A stretch of DNA of 64,000 bases from Gluconacetobacter liquefaciens (GCF_003350405.1 NZ_QQAW01000003.1:248001-312000), one strand, 5' to 3'. Numbered from the stretch's first letter, positions 46,914-57,017 are shown. A program made the numbers and translations. The notes: a model not told the origin generated them from the letters alone.

Positions 46914-47693
46914 ATGGCCGGGGTGCCCTCCGAGGAACGGTATCGCGAGATTCTGTCGCTGGTGCGCGCGCGTGGCTATGTGGCCAATGAGGAACTGGCG
47001 CAGCGCCTGCGTGTGGCGGTGCAGACGATCCGCCGCGATGTGAACCATCTGGCCGGGATCGGGCAATTGGCCCGGCATCATGGCGGGGCGGGGCTGGTCT
47101 CGTCGATCGAGAACATTGCTTATGCGGAGCGGCAGATTCTCAACCGGCGGGAGAAGGAGGCGATCGGGCAGATCGCGGCCAGGGAAATTCCCGACCATTC
47201 GTCGCTGTTCATCAATATCGGCACGACGACTGAAGCCTTCGCGCGGGCGCTGCGGCATCGCCAGGGGTTGCGGGTGATTACCAATAACCTGCATGTGGCC
47301 TCGACCCTGGCGCCGGAATCCAGTTTTCGCGTCGTGGTGGCGGGCGGCACGGTGCGCTCGCATGACGGGGGGATTACCGGCCCGACCGCGACCGCGATGA
47401 TCGACCAGTATCGCGCGGATTTCGGGGTGATCGGCATCAGCGGGATCGAGGAAGACGGCACGCTGCTGGATTTCGACCTCGACGAAATCGACCTTGCGCG
47501 GGCGATCATGCGGAATGCGCGCACGGTGTTCCTTCTGGCTGACCATACCAAGTTCGGGCGTCGGCCGATGGGGCGGGTGGGGCATCTGTCGGACGTGCAT
47601 GCATTGTTCACCGATCGGCCGCCGCCGCCATCGGTGCGGGCTGTGCTGGAGCAGCATCAGATCGCCCTGCATATCGCCGGTGTGGGCCCGTAA
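46914..47693 (+). CDS. glpR: Glycerol-3-phosphate regulon repressor GlpR (DeoR family)
   Basis: DeoR-type repressor, 259 residues. The N-terminal helix-turn-helix (EELAQRLRVAVQTIRRDVNH) is followed by a sugar-phosphate sensing domain (FINIGTTTEAFARAL, VVVAGGTVRSHDGGI). It should bind the two palindromes on either side of the glpD promoter and be released by glycerol 3-phosphate. First gene of the glp set, 204 nt before glpD. Its own control may be autogenous through the first site, which lies after its stop. Confidence 0.93.
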   Translation: MAGVPSEERYREILSLVRARGYVANEELAQRLRVAVQTIRRDVNHLAGIGQLARHHGGAGLVSSIENIAYAERQILNRREKEAIGQIAAREIPDHSSLFINIGTTTEAFARALRHRQGLRVITNNLHVASTLAPESSFRVVVAGGTVRSHDGGITGPTATAMIDQYRADFGVIGISGIEEDGTLLDFDLDEIDLARAIMRNARTVFLLADHTKFGRRPMGRVGHLSDVHALFTDRPPPPSVRAVLEQHQIALHIAGVGP

Positions 47694-47756
47694 ACCCGCT
47701 GCGGCGCTGACGGGGCTTTTCGGGTCCGCGCGGTCTGTCTGCTTTTTGCAGGCGGC

Positions 47757-47774
47757 ATGTTCCAAAACGAACAT
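47757..47774 (+). promoter_or_regulatory. GlpR operator O1
   Basis: ATGTTCCAAAACGAACAT, matching the E. coli GlpR consensus WATGTTCGWTAWCGAACATW in both half-sites with one central deviation. It lies between glpR and glpD. Confidence 0.75.
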
Positions 47775-47860
47775 CCCTTTGGGTTTCATGGCAAAATAAT
47801 CGGGTTTCTTGGGTTCGGAATCGCGCTCCATCGCTTCGTTTTGCGTTGATTTTTGCTTTT

Positions 47861-47878
47861 ATGTTCGTTTACGAACAT
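47861..47878 (+). promoter_or_regulatory. GlpR operator O2
   Basis: ATGTTCGTTTACGAACAT, a perfect palindrome in its 7-bp arms and a direct match to the GlpR consensus. It is 18 nt before the glpD start, so it could block transcription or overlap the leader. Confidence 0.85.
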
Positions 47879-47896
47879 CGGCAGGAGGAACGAGTC

Positions 47897-49459
47897 ATGC
47901 TGTCCGATCCATCGCGCGGGGTGAATGCCGCGCAGCAACCCTATGACCTGCTGATTGTCGGGGGTGGTATCAATGGAGTCGGCATCGCGCGGGATGCCGC
48001 GGGGCGCGGGGCGTCTGTGCTGCTGGTGGAACAGCACGATCTGGCGTCCCATACCTCGTCCGCCAGTACCAAGCTGATTCATGGCGGGTTGCGGTATCTG
48101 GAATATTACGAATTCCGCCTGGTGCGTGAGGCGCTGATCGAGCGCGAGCGGCTGCTGGCGATCGCGCCGCATATCATCTGGCCGCTTTCTTTCGTGCTGC
48201 CGCATTCCAAGCTGGTGCGGCCGGCCTGGATGCTGCGGATGGGGCTGTTCCTGTACGACCATCTGGGTGGTCGGATGACGCTGCCGCGCTCGCGCGGGGT
48301 GCGGCTGGACCGCGACCCGGTGGGTACGCCGCTGCGGTCGGATTATCGGCGGGCGTTCATCTATTCCGACGGGCGGGTGCTGGATAGCCGCCTGGTGGTT
48401 CTGAACGCCATGGATGCGCGGGAAAAGGGAGCCGATATCCGGACCCGCACCCGGCTGGTTGCGGCGCGTCGGGTCGATGGGGTGTGGGAAGCGACGATCG
48501 AGGACGCGAGTGGCCAGCAGGTGGTGCGGGCGCGCGGGCTGGTGAATGCCGCCGGACCGTGGGTGGAGCGCATTCTGCGCGATACGCTGGCGATCAAGAC
48601 GTCCAAGCAGGTGCGGCTGGTCAAGGGCAGCCACATCGTGGTGCCGCGCTGCTTCGAGGGCGAACAGGCTTATATCTTCCAGAATCCTGACCGGCGGATC
48701 GTGTTCGCCATTCCCTATGAGCGGGATTTCACGTTGATCGGCACCACCGATATTCCGTGGGCCGCCGATCCGGGCGAGGTGCGGATTGCCGACGACGAGG
48801 TGCGCTATCTGTGCGAGAGCGTGAACCGGTATTTCCGCAAGGCGGTCACGCCCGAGGATGTCGTGTGGACCTATGCCGGGGTTCGGCCGCTCTATGACGA
48901 CGCGGCGCAGAATGCCTCGGCGGTGACGCGCGATTATGTGCTGGATGTGGATGCGCCGGCGGGCGAGGGGGTTCTGCTGTCGATCTTCGGTGGCAAGATC
49001 ACGACCTATCGGCGCCTTGCGGAACATGCGCTGGAGAAGCTGGCGCCGAGCCTGCCGGTTCTTGGCGGGGCCGGATGGACCGCCAGCCGGCCGCTGCCGG
49101 GGGGCGATCTGGGGCCGGGCGGGTTCGATTCCGCCGTCGTGCGCCTGCGTGCCCATGCCCCCTTCCTTTCGGCGGACGATGCCTGGAGGCTGGTTCGCAA
49201 CTACGGCACGCTGGCGTGGGAGATCGTGGGGACAGCGCAGCGCCACGCCGATCTGGGCGAGGATTTCGGTGGCGGGCTGACGGCGCGTGAGGTCGATTAT
49301 CTGATCGCGCGGGAATGGGCCGTGACCGCCGAGGATATCCTGTGGCGGCGCTCGCGCCGGGGCCTGCATATCGATGGCGCGGGCCAGGCGCGGCTGGAAC
49401 GCTATCTCGACGCCCGGCGCGAGGCCGTGCGCGACAGCCGGTCCGCCATGGCCGGCTAG
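47897..49459 (+). CDS. glpD: Glycerol-3-phosphate dehydrogenase (respiratory)
   Basis: FAD-dependent membrane-associated enzyme that oxidises glycerol 3-phosphate to dihydroxyacetone phosphate and passes electrons to ubiquinone. The 520-residue protein starts with the FAD motif LLIVGGGINGVGIARDAAGRG, and has SSASTKLIHGGLRYLEYYEF, GLVNAAGPWVERIL and the TTDIPWAADPGEV segment. ATG 47897 is preceded by GCAGGAGGAA. glpF follows after 102 nt. Confidence 0.95.
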   Translation: MLSDPSRGVNAAQQPYDLLIVGGGINGVGIARDAAGRGASVLLVEQHDLASHTSSASTKLIHGGLRYLEYYEFRLVREALIERERLLAIAPHIIWPLSFVLPHSKLVRPAWMLRMGLFLYDHLGGRMTLPRSRGVRLDRDPVGTPLRSDYRRAFIYSDGRVLDSRLVVLNAMDAREKGADIRTRTRLVAARRVDGVWEATIEDASGQQVVRARGLVNAAGPWVERILRDTLAIKTSKQVRLVKGSHIVVPRCFEGEQAYIFQNPDRRIVFAIPYERDFTLIGTTDIPWAADPGEVRIADDEVRYLCESVNRYFRKAVTPEDVVWTYAGVRPLYDDAAQNASAVTRDYVLDVDAPAGEGVLLSIFGGKITTYRRLAEHALEKLAPSLPVLGGAGWTASRPLPGGDLGPGGFDSAVVRLRAHAPFLSADDAWRLVRNYGTLAWEIVGTAQRHADLGEDFGGGLTAREVDYLIAREWAVTAEDILWRRSRRGLHIDGAGQARLERYLDARREAVRDSRSAMAG

Positions 49460-49561
49460 GGCTGACGGCGTCCGGGCGGGCTGTCTGCCCGGATGCCCTC
49501 CCCCGAATGAGAAACATCAAGAGCAATAACCCGAAAATCAATAAAGAGAAGAAACGGGACC

Positions 49562-50428
49562 ATGTTCAGGAACAGGCAGTTTGTCGGCGAGTTGATCGCC
49601 GAATTCATCGCGGTCTTCATCATCATCCTGGTCGGTGATTCCGTGGCCGCGATGTATTCGCTGTATGATCCCAGCCCTTACCGCAATGCCTATTGGGGCG
49701 TGTGCATCGTCTGGGGGCTGGGGGTCACCATCGCCATCTATGTGACCGGTGCGGTCTCGGGCACCCATGCCAATCCGGCGGTGACGCTGGCGCTTGCGCT
49801 GTTTCGCGGTTTTTCATGGCGCAAGGTGCTGCCTTATGTCGCCGTTCAGGTGTTGGGCGGCGTGGCGGGGGCGGCCATTGTGTACGTGCTCTATGCGCCG
49901 GTGATCGATCATTTCAATCTGGCGCATCATCTGGACCGCCTGCATGACGGTGGGGCGGCCGGGGTGTTCTTTACCCATCCCGGCGATTTCGTGACGCCGC
50001 TTCATGCCCTGGTGGATGAGATCATCCTGACGGCGTTGCTGCTGTTCGGGATATTCGCCGTGACGTGCGAATATAATACCCAGGCGCCGCAGGCCAATTC
50101 GGGCGCGCTGATCATCGGGTTGCTGGTCGCGGCGATCGGCGGATGCGCGGGGTATCTGGAAGCTTGGGCCATTAATCCGGCGCGTGATTTCGGGCCGCGC
50201 CTGTTCTGTTATTTCGCGGGCTGGGGGCCATCGGCCCTGCCGGCGCCGGGCAATTACTGGTGGGTGCCGATCGTGGGGCCGCTGGCGGGCGGTGTGATCG
50301 GTGCCGGCGCCTATGAGGGCTTGGTCCGCCCCTATATGCCGCGGCTGCGCGACCGGGCGGCATCATCGGAGGTCGGCCCGCTGGCTGAAGCACCGGTGGC
50401 CGATACCGGTCTTTCCAGCCAGCCATGA
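49562..50428 (+). CDS. glpF: Glycerol uptake facilitator
   Basis: Aquaglyceroporin, 288 residues with six membrane helices and two half-helices. The first NPA box is in [15 protein letters not shown], and the second is [12 protein letters not shown] with Asp after NPAR, the glyceroporin form. The C-terminal 30 residues are polar and extra. It sits between glpD and glpK. Confidence 0.95.
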   Translation: MFRNRQFVGELIAEFIAVFIIILVGDSVAAMYSLYDPSPYRNAYWGVCIVWGLGVTIAIYVTGAVSGTHANPAVTLALALFRGFSWRKVLPYVAVQVLGGVAGAAIVYVLYAPVIDHFNLAHHLDRLHDGGAAGVFFTHPGDFVTPLHALVDEIILTALLLFGIFAVTCEYNTQAPQANSGALIIGLLVAAIGGCAGYLEAWAINPARDFGPRLFCYFAGWGPSALPAPGNYWWVPIVGPLAGGVIGAGAYEGLVRPYMPRLRDRAASSEVGPLAEAPVADTGLSSQP

Positions 50429-50457
50429 CATCGAGCGCAGACTCGGGAGGAACGAAC

Positions 50458-51954
50458 ATGAGCAACAAGACCACCATCCTGGCGATCGATCAGGGCACGA
50501 CTTCGACCCGCAGCATCGTCTTCGATCGCGACGCGCGGCCCCTGGCGACGGCGCGCGCCGAATTCGCGCAGCATTATCCCGGCCAGGGCTGGGTGGAGCA
50601 TGACGCCGAGGAGATCTGGCGCGACGTGCTGTCGACCGCGCGCGACGCGCTGGAACAGAGCGGCGGCGTGGAGAGCGTGGCGGCGATCGGCATCACCAAC
50701 CAGCGCGAGACGATCGTGGTGTGGGATCGGGCGACCGGCAAGCCGGTCCATCGTGCCATCGTCTGGCAGGATCGGCGCACCGCGCCGCTCTGTGCCCGCA
50801 TGCGGCAGGAGGGCTGCGAGGACCTGGTGCGCGCGCGGACGGGCCTGTTGCTGGACCCGTATTTTTCCGCCAGCAAGCTGGCCTGGATCCTGGACAATGT
50901 GCCGGGCGCCCGGCGGGATGCCGAGGCCGGGCGGCTGGCCTTCGGCACGATCGACAGCTTTCTGCTCTGGCGCCTGACGGGCGGGCGGGTGCATGCGACG
51001 GACGTGACCAATGCCGCGCGCACGCTGCTGTTCGACATCCATCGTCAGTGCTGGGATGACGATCTGCTGCGGCTGTTCAATATCCCTGCCTCCCTGCTGC
51101 CCGAGGTGCGGGGGAACAGCGAGATTTATGGCGAGACCGATCCGGCGCTTCTGGGGCGTGCGATCCCGGTGGCGGGCATGGCGGGAGACCAGCAGGCGGC
51201 CCTGGTCGGGCAGGCCTGCTTTACGCCCGGCATGGCCAAGGCGACCTATGGCACGGGCTGTTTCGTGCTGCTCAATACCGGCGAGGCGCCCGTGACCTCG
51301 GCGAACCGGATGCTGACTACGATCGGCTACCGGATCGGCGGCAGGACGACTTACGCGCTTGAAGGTGCGATCTTCGTGGCCGGTGCCGCGATCAAGTGGT
51401 TGCGCGACGGGCTGCACCTGATTACCCATGCCTCGCAGACCGACGACATGGCGACGCGCATTCCGCATAGCCATGGCGTGTATATGGTGCCGGGCTTCGT
51501 GGGGCTGGGGGCGCCGCATTGGGACCCGGAGGCGCGCGGCCTGATCTGCGGCCTGACGCTGGATGCCACGGCGGCGCATATCGCCCGCGCCGCGCTGGAA
51601 TCGGTGGCCTATCAGACCTATGACCTGATGGAGGCGATGACGCAGGATGGCGGCGGGCTGGTGACGACCCTGCGCGTCGATGGCGGCATGGCGGTCAATG
51701 ACTGGTTCTGCCAGTTCCTGGCGGACATCCTTCAGGCCGGTGTGGAGCGGCCGACCCATCTGGAGACGACGGCCACGGGTGCGGCGTTCCTGGCCGGACT
51801 GGCTTGCGGCGTATGGACCGATCTGGACGATGTGGCGGCGCGCTGGTCGCGGGGCCGCGTGTTCGAGGCCAGCATGGAGGATGCCCAGCGCCGGACAATG
51901 CTGGATGGCTGGCGGCAGGCGGTGCGCCGGACCCTGACCCCGAAAGCGGCCTGA
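50458..51954 (+). CDS. glpK: Glycerol kinase
   Basis: FGGY-family kinase forming glycerol 3-phosphate, 498 residues. ATP and substrate motifs: [64 protein letters not shown] and [13 protein letters not shown] 50458 has a GGGAGGAA site. Last gene of the glp set; a hairpin repeat follows. Confidence 0.96.
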   Translation: MSNKTTILAIDQGTTSTRSIVFDRDARPLATARAEFAQHYPGQGWVEHDAEEIWRDVLSTARDALEQSGGVESVAAIGITNQRETIVVWDRATGKPVHRAIVWQDRRTAPLCARMRQEGCEDLVRARTGLLLDPYFSASKLAWILDNVPGARRDAEAGRLAFGTIDSFLLWRLTGGRVHATDVTNAARTLLFDIHRQCWDDDLLRLFNIPASLLPEVRGNSEIYGETDPALLGRAIPVAGMAGDQQAALVGQACFTPGMAKATYGTGCFVLLNTGEAPVTSANRMLTTIGYRIGGRTTYALEGAIFVAGAAIKWLRDGLHLITHASQTDDMATRIPHSHGVYMVPGFVGLGAPHWDPEARGLICGLTLDATAAHIARAALESVAYQTYDLMEAMTQDGGGLVTTLRVDGGMAVNDWFCQFLADILQAGVERPTHLETTATGAAFLAGLACGVWTDLDDVAARWSRGRVFEASMEDAQRRTMLDGWRQAVRRTLTPKAA

Positions 51955-51983
51955 TCGTCGGACGGAAGGCGTGAGCCGGGGAG

Positions 51984-52092
51984 ACTAGAGCAGATCCTGT
52001 TTGAATGCGTGCATTCAAACAGGTGAAGATGCTCGTAAAAGCAATAAACTAGAGCATTTCCACCGAACCGGTTTTCGGTGGAAATGCTCTAG
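51984..52092. repeat. Two-hairpin interspersed repeat after glpK
   Basis: Two perfect palindromes form the element. CCTGTTTGAATGC-GT-GCATTCAAACAGG lies at 51996-52023. CTAGAGCATTTCCACCGAA with a 6-nt loop and its reverse complement lies at 52049-52092. Both begin with CTAGAGCA. Palindromic elements of this kind recur across alphaproteobacterial genomes. It provides the TAG stop codon of the convergent PCu(A)C-like gene and may also end glpK transcription. Confidence 0.85.
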
Positions 52093-52586
52093 GGTGTTGT
52101 CTCCTCGGTATCGGCCGATGGGTGGACGATAAAGGGGACGCTGCGTGTGGCGCCTCCCATGAAATGGAAGGTGATGGTGATCTGCTGGCCGGGGTGCAGG
52201 CTGTCGTCGTAGCCGGTGCAGATCAGGTGATAGCCGCCGGGCGGGAACACCAGGGTGGTTTCGGCCGGCAGCGCCAGATGCGTGAACAGTGTCGCGGTGT
52301 CGCTGGTGCTTTCCTGTTCCGTATGATGGGCGAACAGATTGTGGCAGGTGGGCGACGAGACGCCGGCCAGCAGATGAACCGATTTGCCGCGATTCTCGAT
52401 CGTGAAATATCCTGCCGCGATCCGGCGGTCGGGGCGGAGGATCTGTATCGAGGTATCGCGGATATCGATATCCTGCCCTGTCGCAGCCTGGTCGTCATCG
52501 GGCGCGAGGGGAGCGGCGCGGGCGGCCGAGAGGCCCGCCTGGCTCATGAGGACCAGTAATCCGATCAGCAGCGCGTGTCGCGTCAT
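52089..52586 (-). CDS. PCu(A)C-like copper chaperone fold, metal ligands altered
   Basis: A 165-residue exported protein with signal peptide ([19 protein letters not shown]). The beta-sandwich pattern [37 protein letters not shown] and [18 protein letters not shown] is that of PCu(A)C proteins, which carry copper to cytochrome oxidase. The usual H(M)x10M and HxM copper ligands are not present: HLICTG replaces HLMxM, and HHTEQE replaces the HEM segment. It may bind another metal or have lost the role. Its stop comes from the repeat element. Confidence 0.7.
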   Translation of the reverse strand: MTRHALLIGLLVLMSQAGLSAARAAPLAPDDDQAATGQDIDIRDTSIQILRPDRRIAAGYFTIENRGKSVHLLAGVSSPTCHNLFAHHTEQESTSDTATLFTHLALPAETTLVFPPGGYHLICTGYDDSLHPGQQITITFHFMGGATRSVPFIVHPSADTEETTP

Positions 52587-52730
52587 GGGCTCCTCGGCTT
52601 CATTGCGGGAAGAGTATCAGGGTGCCGGACAGGGGCAAAGCGGGCCCGGCATGGACACATGGGCTTGCGTCCGGTTGATTTCGTGCGCATTTCCCACCTC
52701 GGAAACACGCTGCTCAGGACTGATACCCGC

Positions 52731-53231
52731 ATGAGATGCCCTTTTTGTGGTCATGACGATACCCAGGTCAAGGACAGTCGCCCGCATGAGGATGGGGCGG
52801 CAATCCGTCGTCGGCGGATCTGTGCATCGTGCGGCCAGCGTTTCACGACCATCGAGCGGGTGCAGCTTCGGGACCTGCATGTCATCAAGACGGATGGGCG
52901 GCGTGTGGCGTTCGAGCGTGACAAGCTGGCGCGGTCGGTTCGCATCGCGCTGCGCAAGCGCCCGGTGGATGACGAGCGGATCGAACGAATCGTCAATGGC
53001 CTGGTGCGCAAGCTGGAGGCGTCGGGGGAGACCGATATTCTGTCGGGCGATATCGGCAAGCTGGTGATGGACACGCTGCGCGAGGTCGATATCGTGGCCT
53101 ATATTCGTTTTGCCAGCGTGCATTGGGATTTTCGTGAAACCAAGGATTTCGCGGCGATCCTGGAGTCGATTCCCGGAACGGCCGAGGCCCGGGCTGCCGC
53201 GGCCGGTGGGCGGCAGGACGAAGCGCCGTGA
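52731..53231 (+). CDS. nrdR: Transcriptional repressor NrdR
   Basis: Zinc-ribbon and ATP-cone repressor of ribonucleotide reductase genes, 166 residues. [17 protein letters not shown] is the classic start, with the second ribbon half [10 protein letters not shown], then the ATP-cone [20 protein letters not shown] and [13 protein letters not shown]. Placed before nusB; the riboflavin genes often between them are absent. No nrd genes are in view. Confidence 0.96.
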   Translation: MRCPFCGHDDTQVKDSRPHEDGAAIRRRRICASCGQRFTTIERVQLRDLHVIKTDGRRVAFERDKLARSVRIALRKRPVDDERIERIVNGLVRKLEASGETDILSGDIGKLVMDTLREVDIVAYIRFASVHWDFRETKDFAAILESIPGTAEARAAAAGGRQDEAP

Positions 53232-53309
53232 GATGGGACTATGGACCTGGCGACGTAAAGAGGCGATGAAGCCGCCTTTCGCGGAATCGTGGCAGCAGGA
53301 GACAGGTGC

Positions 53310-53876
53310 ATGAACGGATCGCACGACGAAGACAGCACCCATGTGCGGACCCGCTCGCGGACCGCATCGCGCGTGGCGGTGGTGCAGGCCCTTTTCCAGA
53401 TCGAGCAGGGGGGCGACACGCCGGAGGCCGTGATCCAGCAGTTTCTGCGTCATCGGCTGATGGTGACGCCGGCAAGCGATCAGGGTGCCGAGTATGAAGA
53501 CGGGCGCGTGCCCGAGGCCGATATCCGCCTGTTCGAGCAGGTGGCGCGGTCGGCGGTGGCGCGGCGCGAGCAGATCGATGCGCTGATCGTGGATGTGCTG
53601 CCGGCCTCGTGGCCGGTCGGGCGCCTTGATCCGGTGCTGCGGGCCCTGCTGCGTGCCGCCGGTGGCGAACTGGCCGTGGTCGGCGGGGTGCCGACGCGGG
53701 TGATCATCAACGAATATCTCGATATCGCCCATGGCTTCTTCTCAGGGGATGAGCCGAAGATGGTCAATGGCGTGCTCGACACGATGGCGCGCCGGCTGCG
53801 TGCAACGGATAATACGCAGGACAGCGCGCCCGACGAGGCGCCCCAGGAAGCACATGGGGCCGAAGAAGGCGCCTGA
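53310..53876 (+). CDS. nusB: Transcription antitermination factor NusB
   Basis: All-helical RNA-binding protein of 188 residues that binds boxA with NusE in rRNA antitermination. The family core is RVAVVQALFQIEQGG, DRVPEADIRLF-type sequence, LDPVLRALLRAAGGELA, and VIINEYLDIAHGFFSGDEPKM, VNGVLD. It has an insert (residues about 55-72) and an acidic tail. ATG 53310 follows AGCAGGAG. The stop is 20 nt before thiL start. Confidence 0.94.
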   Translation: MNGSHDEDSTHVRTRSRTASRVAVVQALFQIEQGGDTPEAVIQQFLRHRLMVTPASDQGAEYEDGRVPEADIRLFEQVARSAVARREQIDALIVDVLPASWPVGRLDPVLRALLRAAGGELAVVGGVPTRVIINEYLDIAHGFFSGDEPKMVNGVLDTMARRLRATDNTQDSAPDEAPQEAHGAEEGA

Positions 53877-53895
53877 GCCGGCAGGGCACGCCGCC

Positions 53896-54867
53896 ATGTC
53901 GCCGCCTGCATCGGGTGCTGGTCTGCCGTCGGAATTCAGGTTCATCCGGCGGCATTTCCGTGCCCTGGCGGGCGAAGGGGCGTTGGGGCTGACCGATGAT
54001 GCGGCGCTGGTGCATCCGCCGGAAGGCCGCGAACTGGTGATCGCGGTCGATACGATGGTCGAATCCGTGCATTTCCTGCCGGACGATCCGCCCGATACGG
54101 TGGGGCGCAAGCTATTGCGCTGCAATCTGTCCGATCTGGCGGCGATGGACGCGACGCCGCTGGGCTATCTGCTGTCGCTCACCCGGCCGCAATCGCGCGA
54201 CGAGGACTGGTTCGCCGCTTTCGCCGCGGGTTTGCATGATGATCAGGCGCGCTATGGCCTGACCCTGCTGGGCGGCGATACGACCGCGACGCACGGGCCG
54301 CTGGTTCTGTCACTGACCATTCTCGGCCATGTGCGCCCCGGCGGAGCCCTGCGGCGCAGCGGGGCGCGCGACGGGGACGATGTCTGGGTGACGGGGACGA
54401 TCGGCGACGGGGCGCTCGGGCTGCGGGTGCTGCGTGGCGAACTGACGGACGCTTCCGGTTTTCTGGCCCGGCGCTATCGCCTGCCCGAGCCCCGGCTGGG
54501 GCTGGAACTGGGGGGCATTGCCTCGGCGGCGATGGATGTGTCGGACGGGCTGGTGCAGGATCTGGGCCATCTGGCGCGCGAGAGTGGCCTGGGTGCGTGG
54601 CTCGATGCGTCGTGTGTGCCTTTGTCAGACGCTGCGCGGCAGGCGGGGCCTGCGTGGCTGGCGACCTGCCTGACCGGTGGCGACGATTACGAATTGCTGC
54701 TGGCCGTGCCGCCGGAGCGCGAAGAGGCCCTGCGTCATGCGGCGGCGCGAGGGGGGGTGCCGGTGACGCGGATCGGGCGTTTCGGTCGCGCGCTGCAAGG
54801 TGTCGAAGTTCGGGACGGGGCAGGCGGCGTTCTGGCGCTGGACCGCACTGGCTGGAGCCACCTGTAG
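53896..54867 (+). CDS. thiL: Thiamine-monophosphate kinase
   Basis: Phosphorylates thiamine monophosphate to thiamine diphosphate. The 323-residue protein has GLTDDAALVHPPEGRELVIA (metal-binding DD), AVDTMVESVHFL, LLGGDTTATHGPLVLSLTIL, AMDVSDGLVQDL and LTGGDDYELL. The nusB-thiL order is common in proteobacteria. ATG 53896 is used; ATG 53854 inside nusB is possible. Ends 9 nt from the convergent GNAT-like gene. Confidence 0.94.
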   Translation: MSPPASGAGLPSEFRFIRRHFRALAGEGALGLTDDAALVHPPEGRELVIAVDTMVESVHFLPDDPPDTVGRKLLRCNLSDLAAMDATPLGYLLSLTRPQSRDEDWFAAFAAGLHDDQARYGLTLLGGDTTATHGPLVLSLTILGHVRPGGALRRSGARDGDDVWVTGTIGDGALGLRVLRGELTDASGFLARRYRLPEPRLGLELGGIASAAMDVSDGLVQDLGHLARESGLGAWLDASCVPLSDAARQAGPAWLATCLTGGDDYELLLAVPPEREEALRHAAARGGVPVTRIGRFGRALQGVEVRDGAGGVLALDRTGWSHL

Positions 54868-54876
54868 CCCCGGTTT

Positions 54877-56046
54877 TCAGTCCGCCGGGGCGGTCAGCGC
54901 ACGATCATATACGCGGTAGCGCTTGCAGGGCTCGGGGGCCAGGCGCTCGATCAGGCGGCGCATGGGCATGTTGTTCTCGACGACCCAGCCCATTTCGACC
55001 ATCCGGTAGGGCAGGGACTTGCCGCGCCGCATCAGTTCGGTGATCGCCAGGGCGGGCAGAATAGCGCCCAGGGCCGTGCCCTCCAGCTTTGAACTCACGC
55101 CCAGCAGGATGACGCGCGCGGAGTGGAATTTGTGGCGGAGCAGGCGCGCGGCCAGTTTGACCCAGCCGAGCGGGGACGGCCCGCCGCCAAGATCGCCGGC
55201 GATGTCGAACAGATTGGGTACGACCAGCGCGACGGCCACCGGGTCGCCGTTCTGCTCGATCAGCACGAAATGCTCGGGCTTCAGGATCGGCTTCATCTGC
55301 GCGACCATTGCCGTCATTTCCTCCGGGGTCAGCGGAAGTGAGCCCCAGTTGTTGCGCCATGCATCGTTGTAGAGCCCGCGGAGGATCTCGCCGTCTTCGG
55401 CCATGCTGTCCTTGCGCATGACGCGGGTGGTCACGCTGCCCAGCCGGCCTTCGCCCAGGCGCAGGCTGGAGGGTACAAGATGCTTTTCCTCCGCCTGCGG
55501 CCCGATTTCCATCTGATAGGCGAGGAAATCCATGGCCTTGGCGAAGCCGGCGGCTTCGACCAGCGGGGGGAGCCAGCTTGGGTGCCAGGGCATGGCGATC
55601 ATCGGGGGGGCATCGTGTCCCTCGATCATCATGCCTGTTTCGCCGTTGGAGTTCAGCGTGAACGGCCCGCGGGCGGTGACCATGCCCTGGGCGCGCAGCC
55701 AGGCGCAGGCCGCGTCGAGCAGGGCGGAGACCACGGCGGCGTCGTCGATAGCGTCCAGCGCCCCGAAAAAGCCAATATTTTCGCCGAGTCTTTCGATGGC
55801 CAGATCGTCGATCTGTGCGGAAATCCGGCCTACGGGTCGGCCGCCGCGCATGGCCAGGAAATATTGTGCCCGCCCATGGCTGAAGAAGGCACTCTTGCGC
55901 GGGTGGAGCAGATCTTTCTGCTCCATGTCCAGCGGCGGCACATAGCCGGGCAGCCCGGCATAGAGCCGGCGCGGAAGGCGGATGAACTGTGACAACTGAC
56001 GAAGCCCGGATACGGGAATGATGACAAGTTGATCCGCTTCGTTCAT
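54877..56046 (-). CDS. GNAT-like acetyltransferase, function unknown
   Basis: A 389-residue cytosolic protein with a GNAT-like look: an N-terminal start (VSGLRQLSQFIRLPRRLYAG, YVPPLDMEQKDLL), AMRGGRPVGRISAQIDDL, and a duplicated C-terminal half (PVAVALVVPNLFDIAGDLGG). It resembles proteins in many alphaproteobacteria sometimes named dATP pyrophosphohydrolase or N-acetyltransferase without proof. ATG 56046 is the start. The function should be left open. Confidence 0.65.
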   Translation of the reverse strand: MNEADQLVIIPVSGLRQLSQFIRLPRRLYAGLPGYVPPLDMEQKDLLHPRKSAFFSHGRAQYFLAMRGGRPVGRISAQIDDLAIERLGENIGFFGALDAIDDAAVVSALLDAACAWLRAQGMVTARGPFTLNSNGETGMMIEGHDAPPMIAMPWHPSWLPPLVEAAGFAKAMDFLAYQMEIGPQAEEKHLVPSSLRLGEGRLGSVTTRVMRKDSMAEDGEILRGLYNDAWRNNWGSLPLTPEEMTAMVAQMKPILKPEHFVLIEQNGDPVAVALVVPNLFDIAGDLGGGPSPLGWVKLAARLLRHKFHSARVILLGVSSKLEGTALGAILPALAITELMRRGKSLPYRMVEMGWVVENNMPMRRLIERLAPEPCKRYRVYDRALTAPAD

Positions 56047-56201
56047 GACCGTTCCGTTTTTTGGCTGCGATAGGGCCGGAACCGGGTGCCCGCTATGGTG
56101 GGGCCGGCCGAGCCATGCAGTAGGCAAGGGGCTGAGTAGAGTGGCCGCGAAGGCCAGCCAGTGCTGATGACATGGAAATGGTAGTCAAAGAAAGGGGCCC
56201 G

Positions 56202-57017
56202 ATGACCAAGATCCATCAGGGTGGTGAAATCCGTTTTGATCCGGCGACCGTCCTGATTACCGGGGCTTCCAGCGGCATCGGGGCGGAACTTGCCCGCTTT
56301 TATGCGCGCTCGGGCCGCCGGCTGGTTCTGTGGGGGCGCGATCCGGCCCGGCTGGAGCAGGTGGCGCGTGACTGCCGGACCATGGGGGCGACGGTCGCGA
56401 CGCGGGAACTGAACCTGGCCGATGGGGCTGCCGCGATCGTGGCCTTTCGCGAGGATGACGACGCGCATCCGGTCGATCTGCTGATTCTTGCCGCCGGCTT
56501 GGGCGACATGCGCCAGAAGGCGGCGCTGACCGAGCGCGCGGAGACGGTGCTGGAACTCGGGCTGGTGAATTTTGCGACACCGGCGGCGCTGGCTACCGCC
56601 GGAGCCGAGCGGATGGTGCCGCGGCGGCGGGGGCATATCGTGCTGCTGGGCTCGGTCGCGGCTTTCCATGCCCTGCCGTTTGCGGCCGGCTATTCGGGAT
56701 CGAAAGCTGGGTTGCTGCGTTTTGCCGAGGCGTTGCGCAATGGCCTGCTGGACCATGGCGTGGGCGTGACGCTGGTCTCGCCGGGCTTTGTCGATACGCC
56801 GATGAGCCGGCGGGTGCGCAGCACCAAGCCGTTCCTGCAAAGCGCGCCGCAGGCGGCGCGGCTGATCGCGCGGGCGGTGGAGGAGGAGCGGCCGCACCTG
56901 ATCTTCCCCCGGATCTTCGCGGGTCTGCGCGTGCTGGACATCGTGCTACCGCGTCGGATACGGGATTTTGTGCTGAGACGCCTGAAGGCCGAACAGGCAC
57001 CGCGCCCGACGATCTGA
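56202..57017 (+). CDS. Short-chain dehydrogenase/reductase
   Basis: Classical SDR, 271 residues. LITGASSGIGAELARFYA is the cofactor site, then LLILAAGLGDM, catalytic Ser in IVLLGSVAAFH, Tyr and Lys in YSGSKAGLLRFAEAL, and VSPGFVDTPM. The C-terminal 40 residues (IFAGLRVLDIVLPRRI) look amphipathic and may touch the membrane. ATG 56202 is preferred; ATG 56172 is possible. Substrate unknown. Confidence 0.88.
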   Translation: MTKIHQGGEIRFDPATVLITGASSGIGAELARFYARSGRRLVLWGRDPARLEQVARDCRTMGATVATRELNLADGAAAIVAFREDDDAHPVDLLILAAGLGDMRQKAALTERAETVLELGLVNFATPAALATAGAERMVPRRRGHIVLLGSVAAFHALPFAAGYSGSKAGLLRFAEALRNGLLDHGVGVTLVSPGFVDTPMSRRVRSTKPFLQSAPQAARLIARAVEEERPHLIFPRIFAGLRVLDIVLPRRIRDFVLRRLKAEQAPRPTI

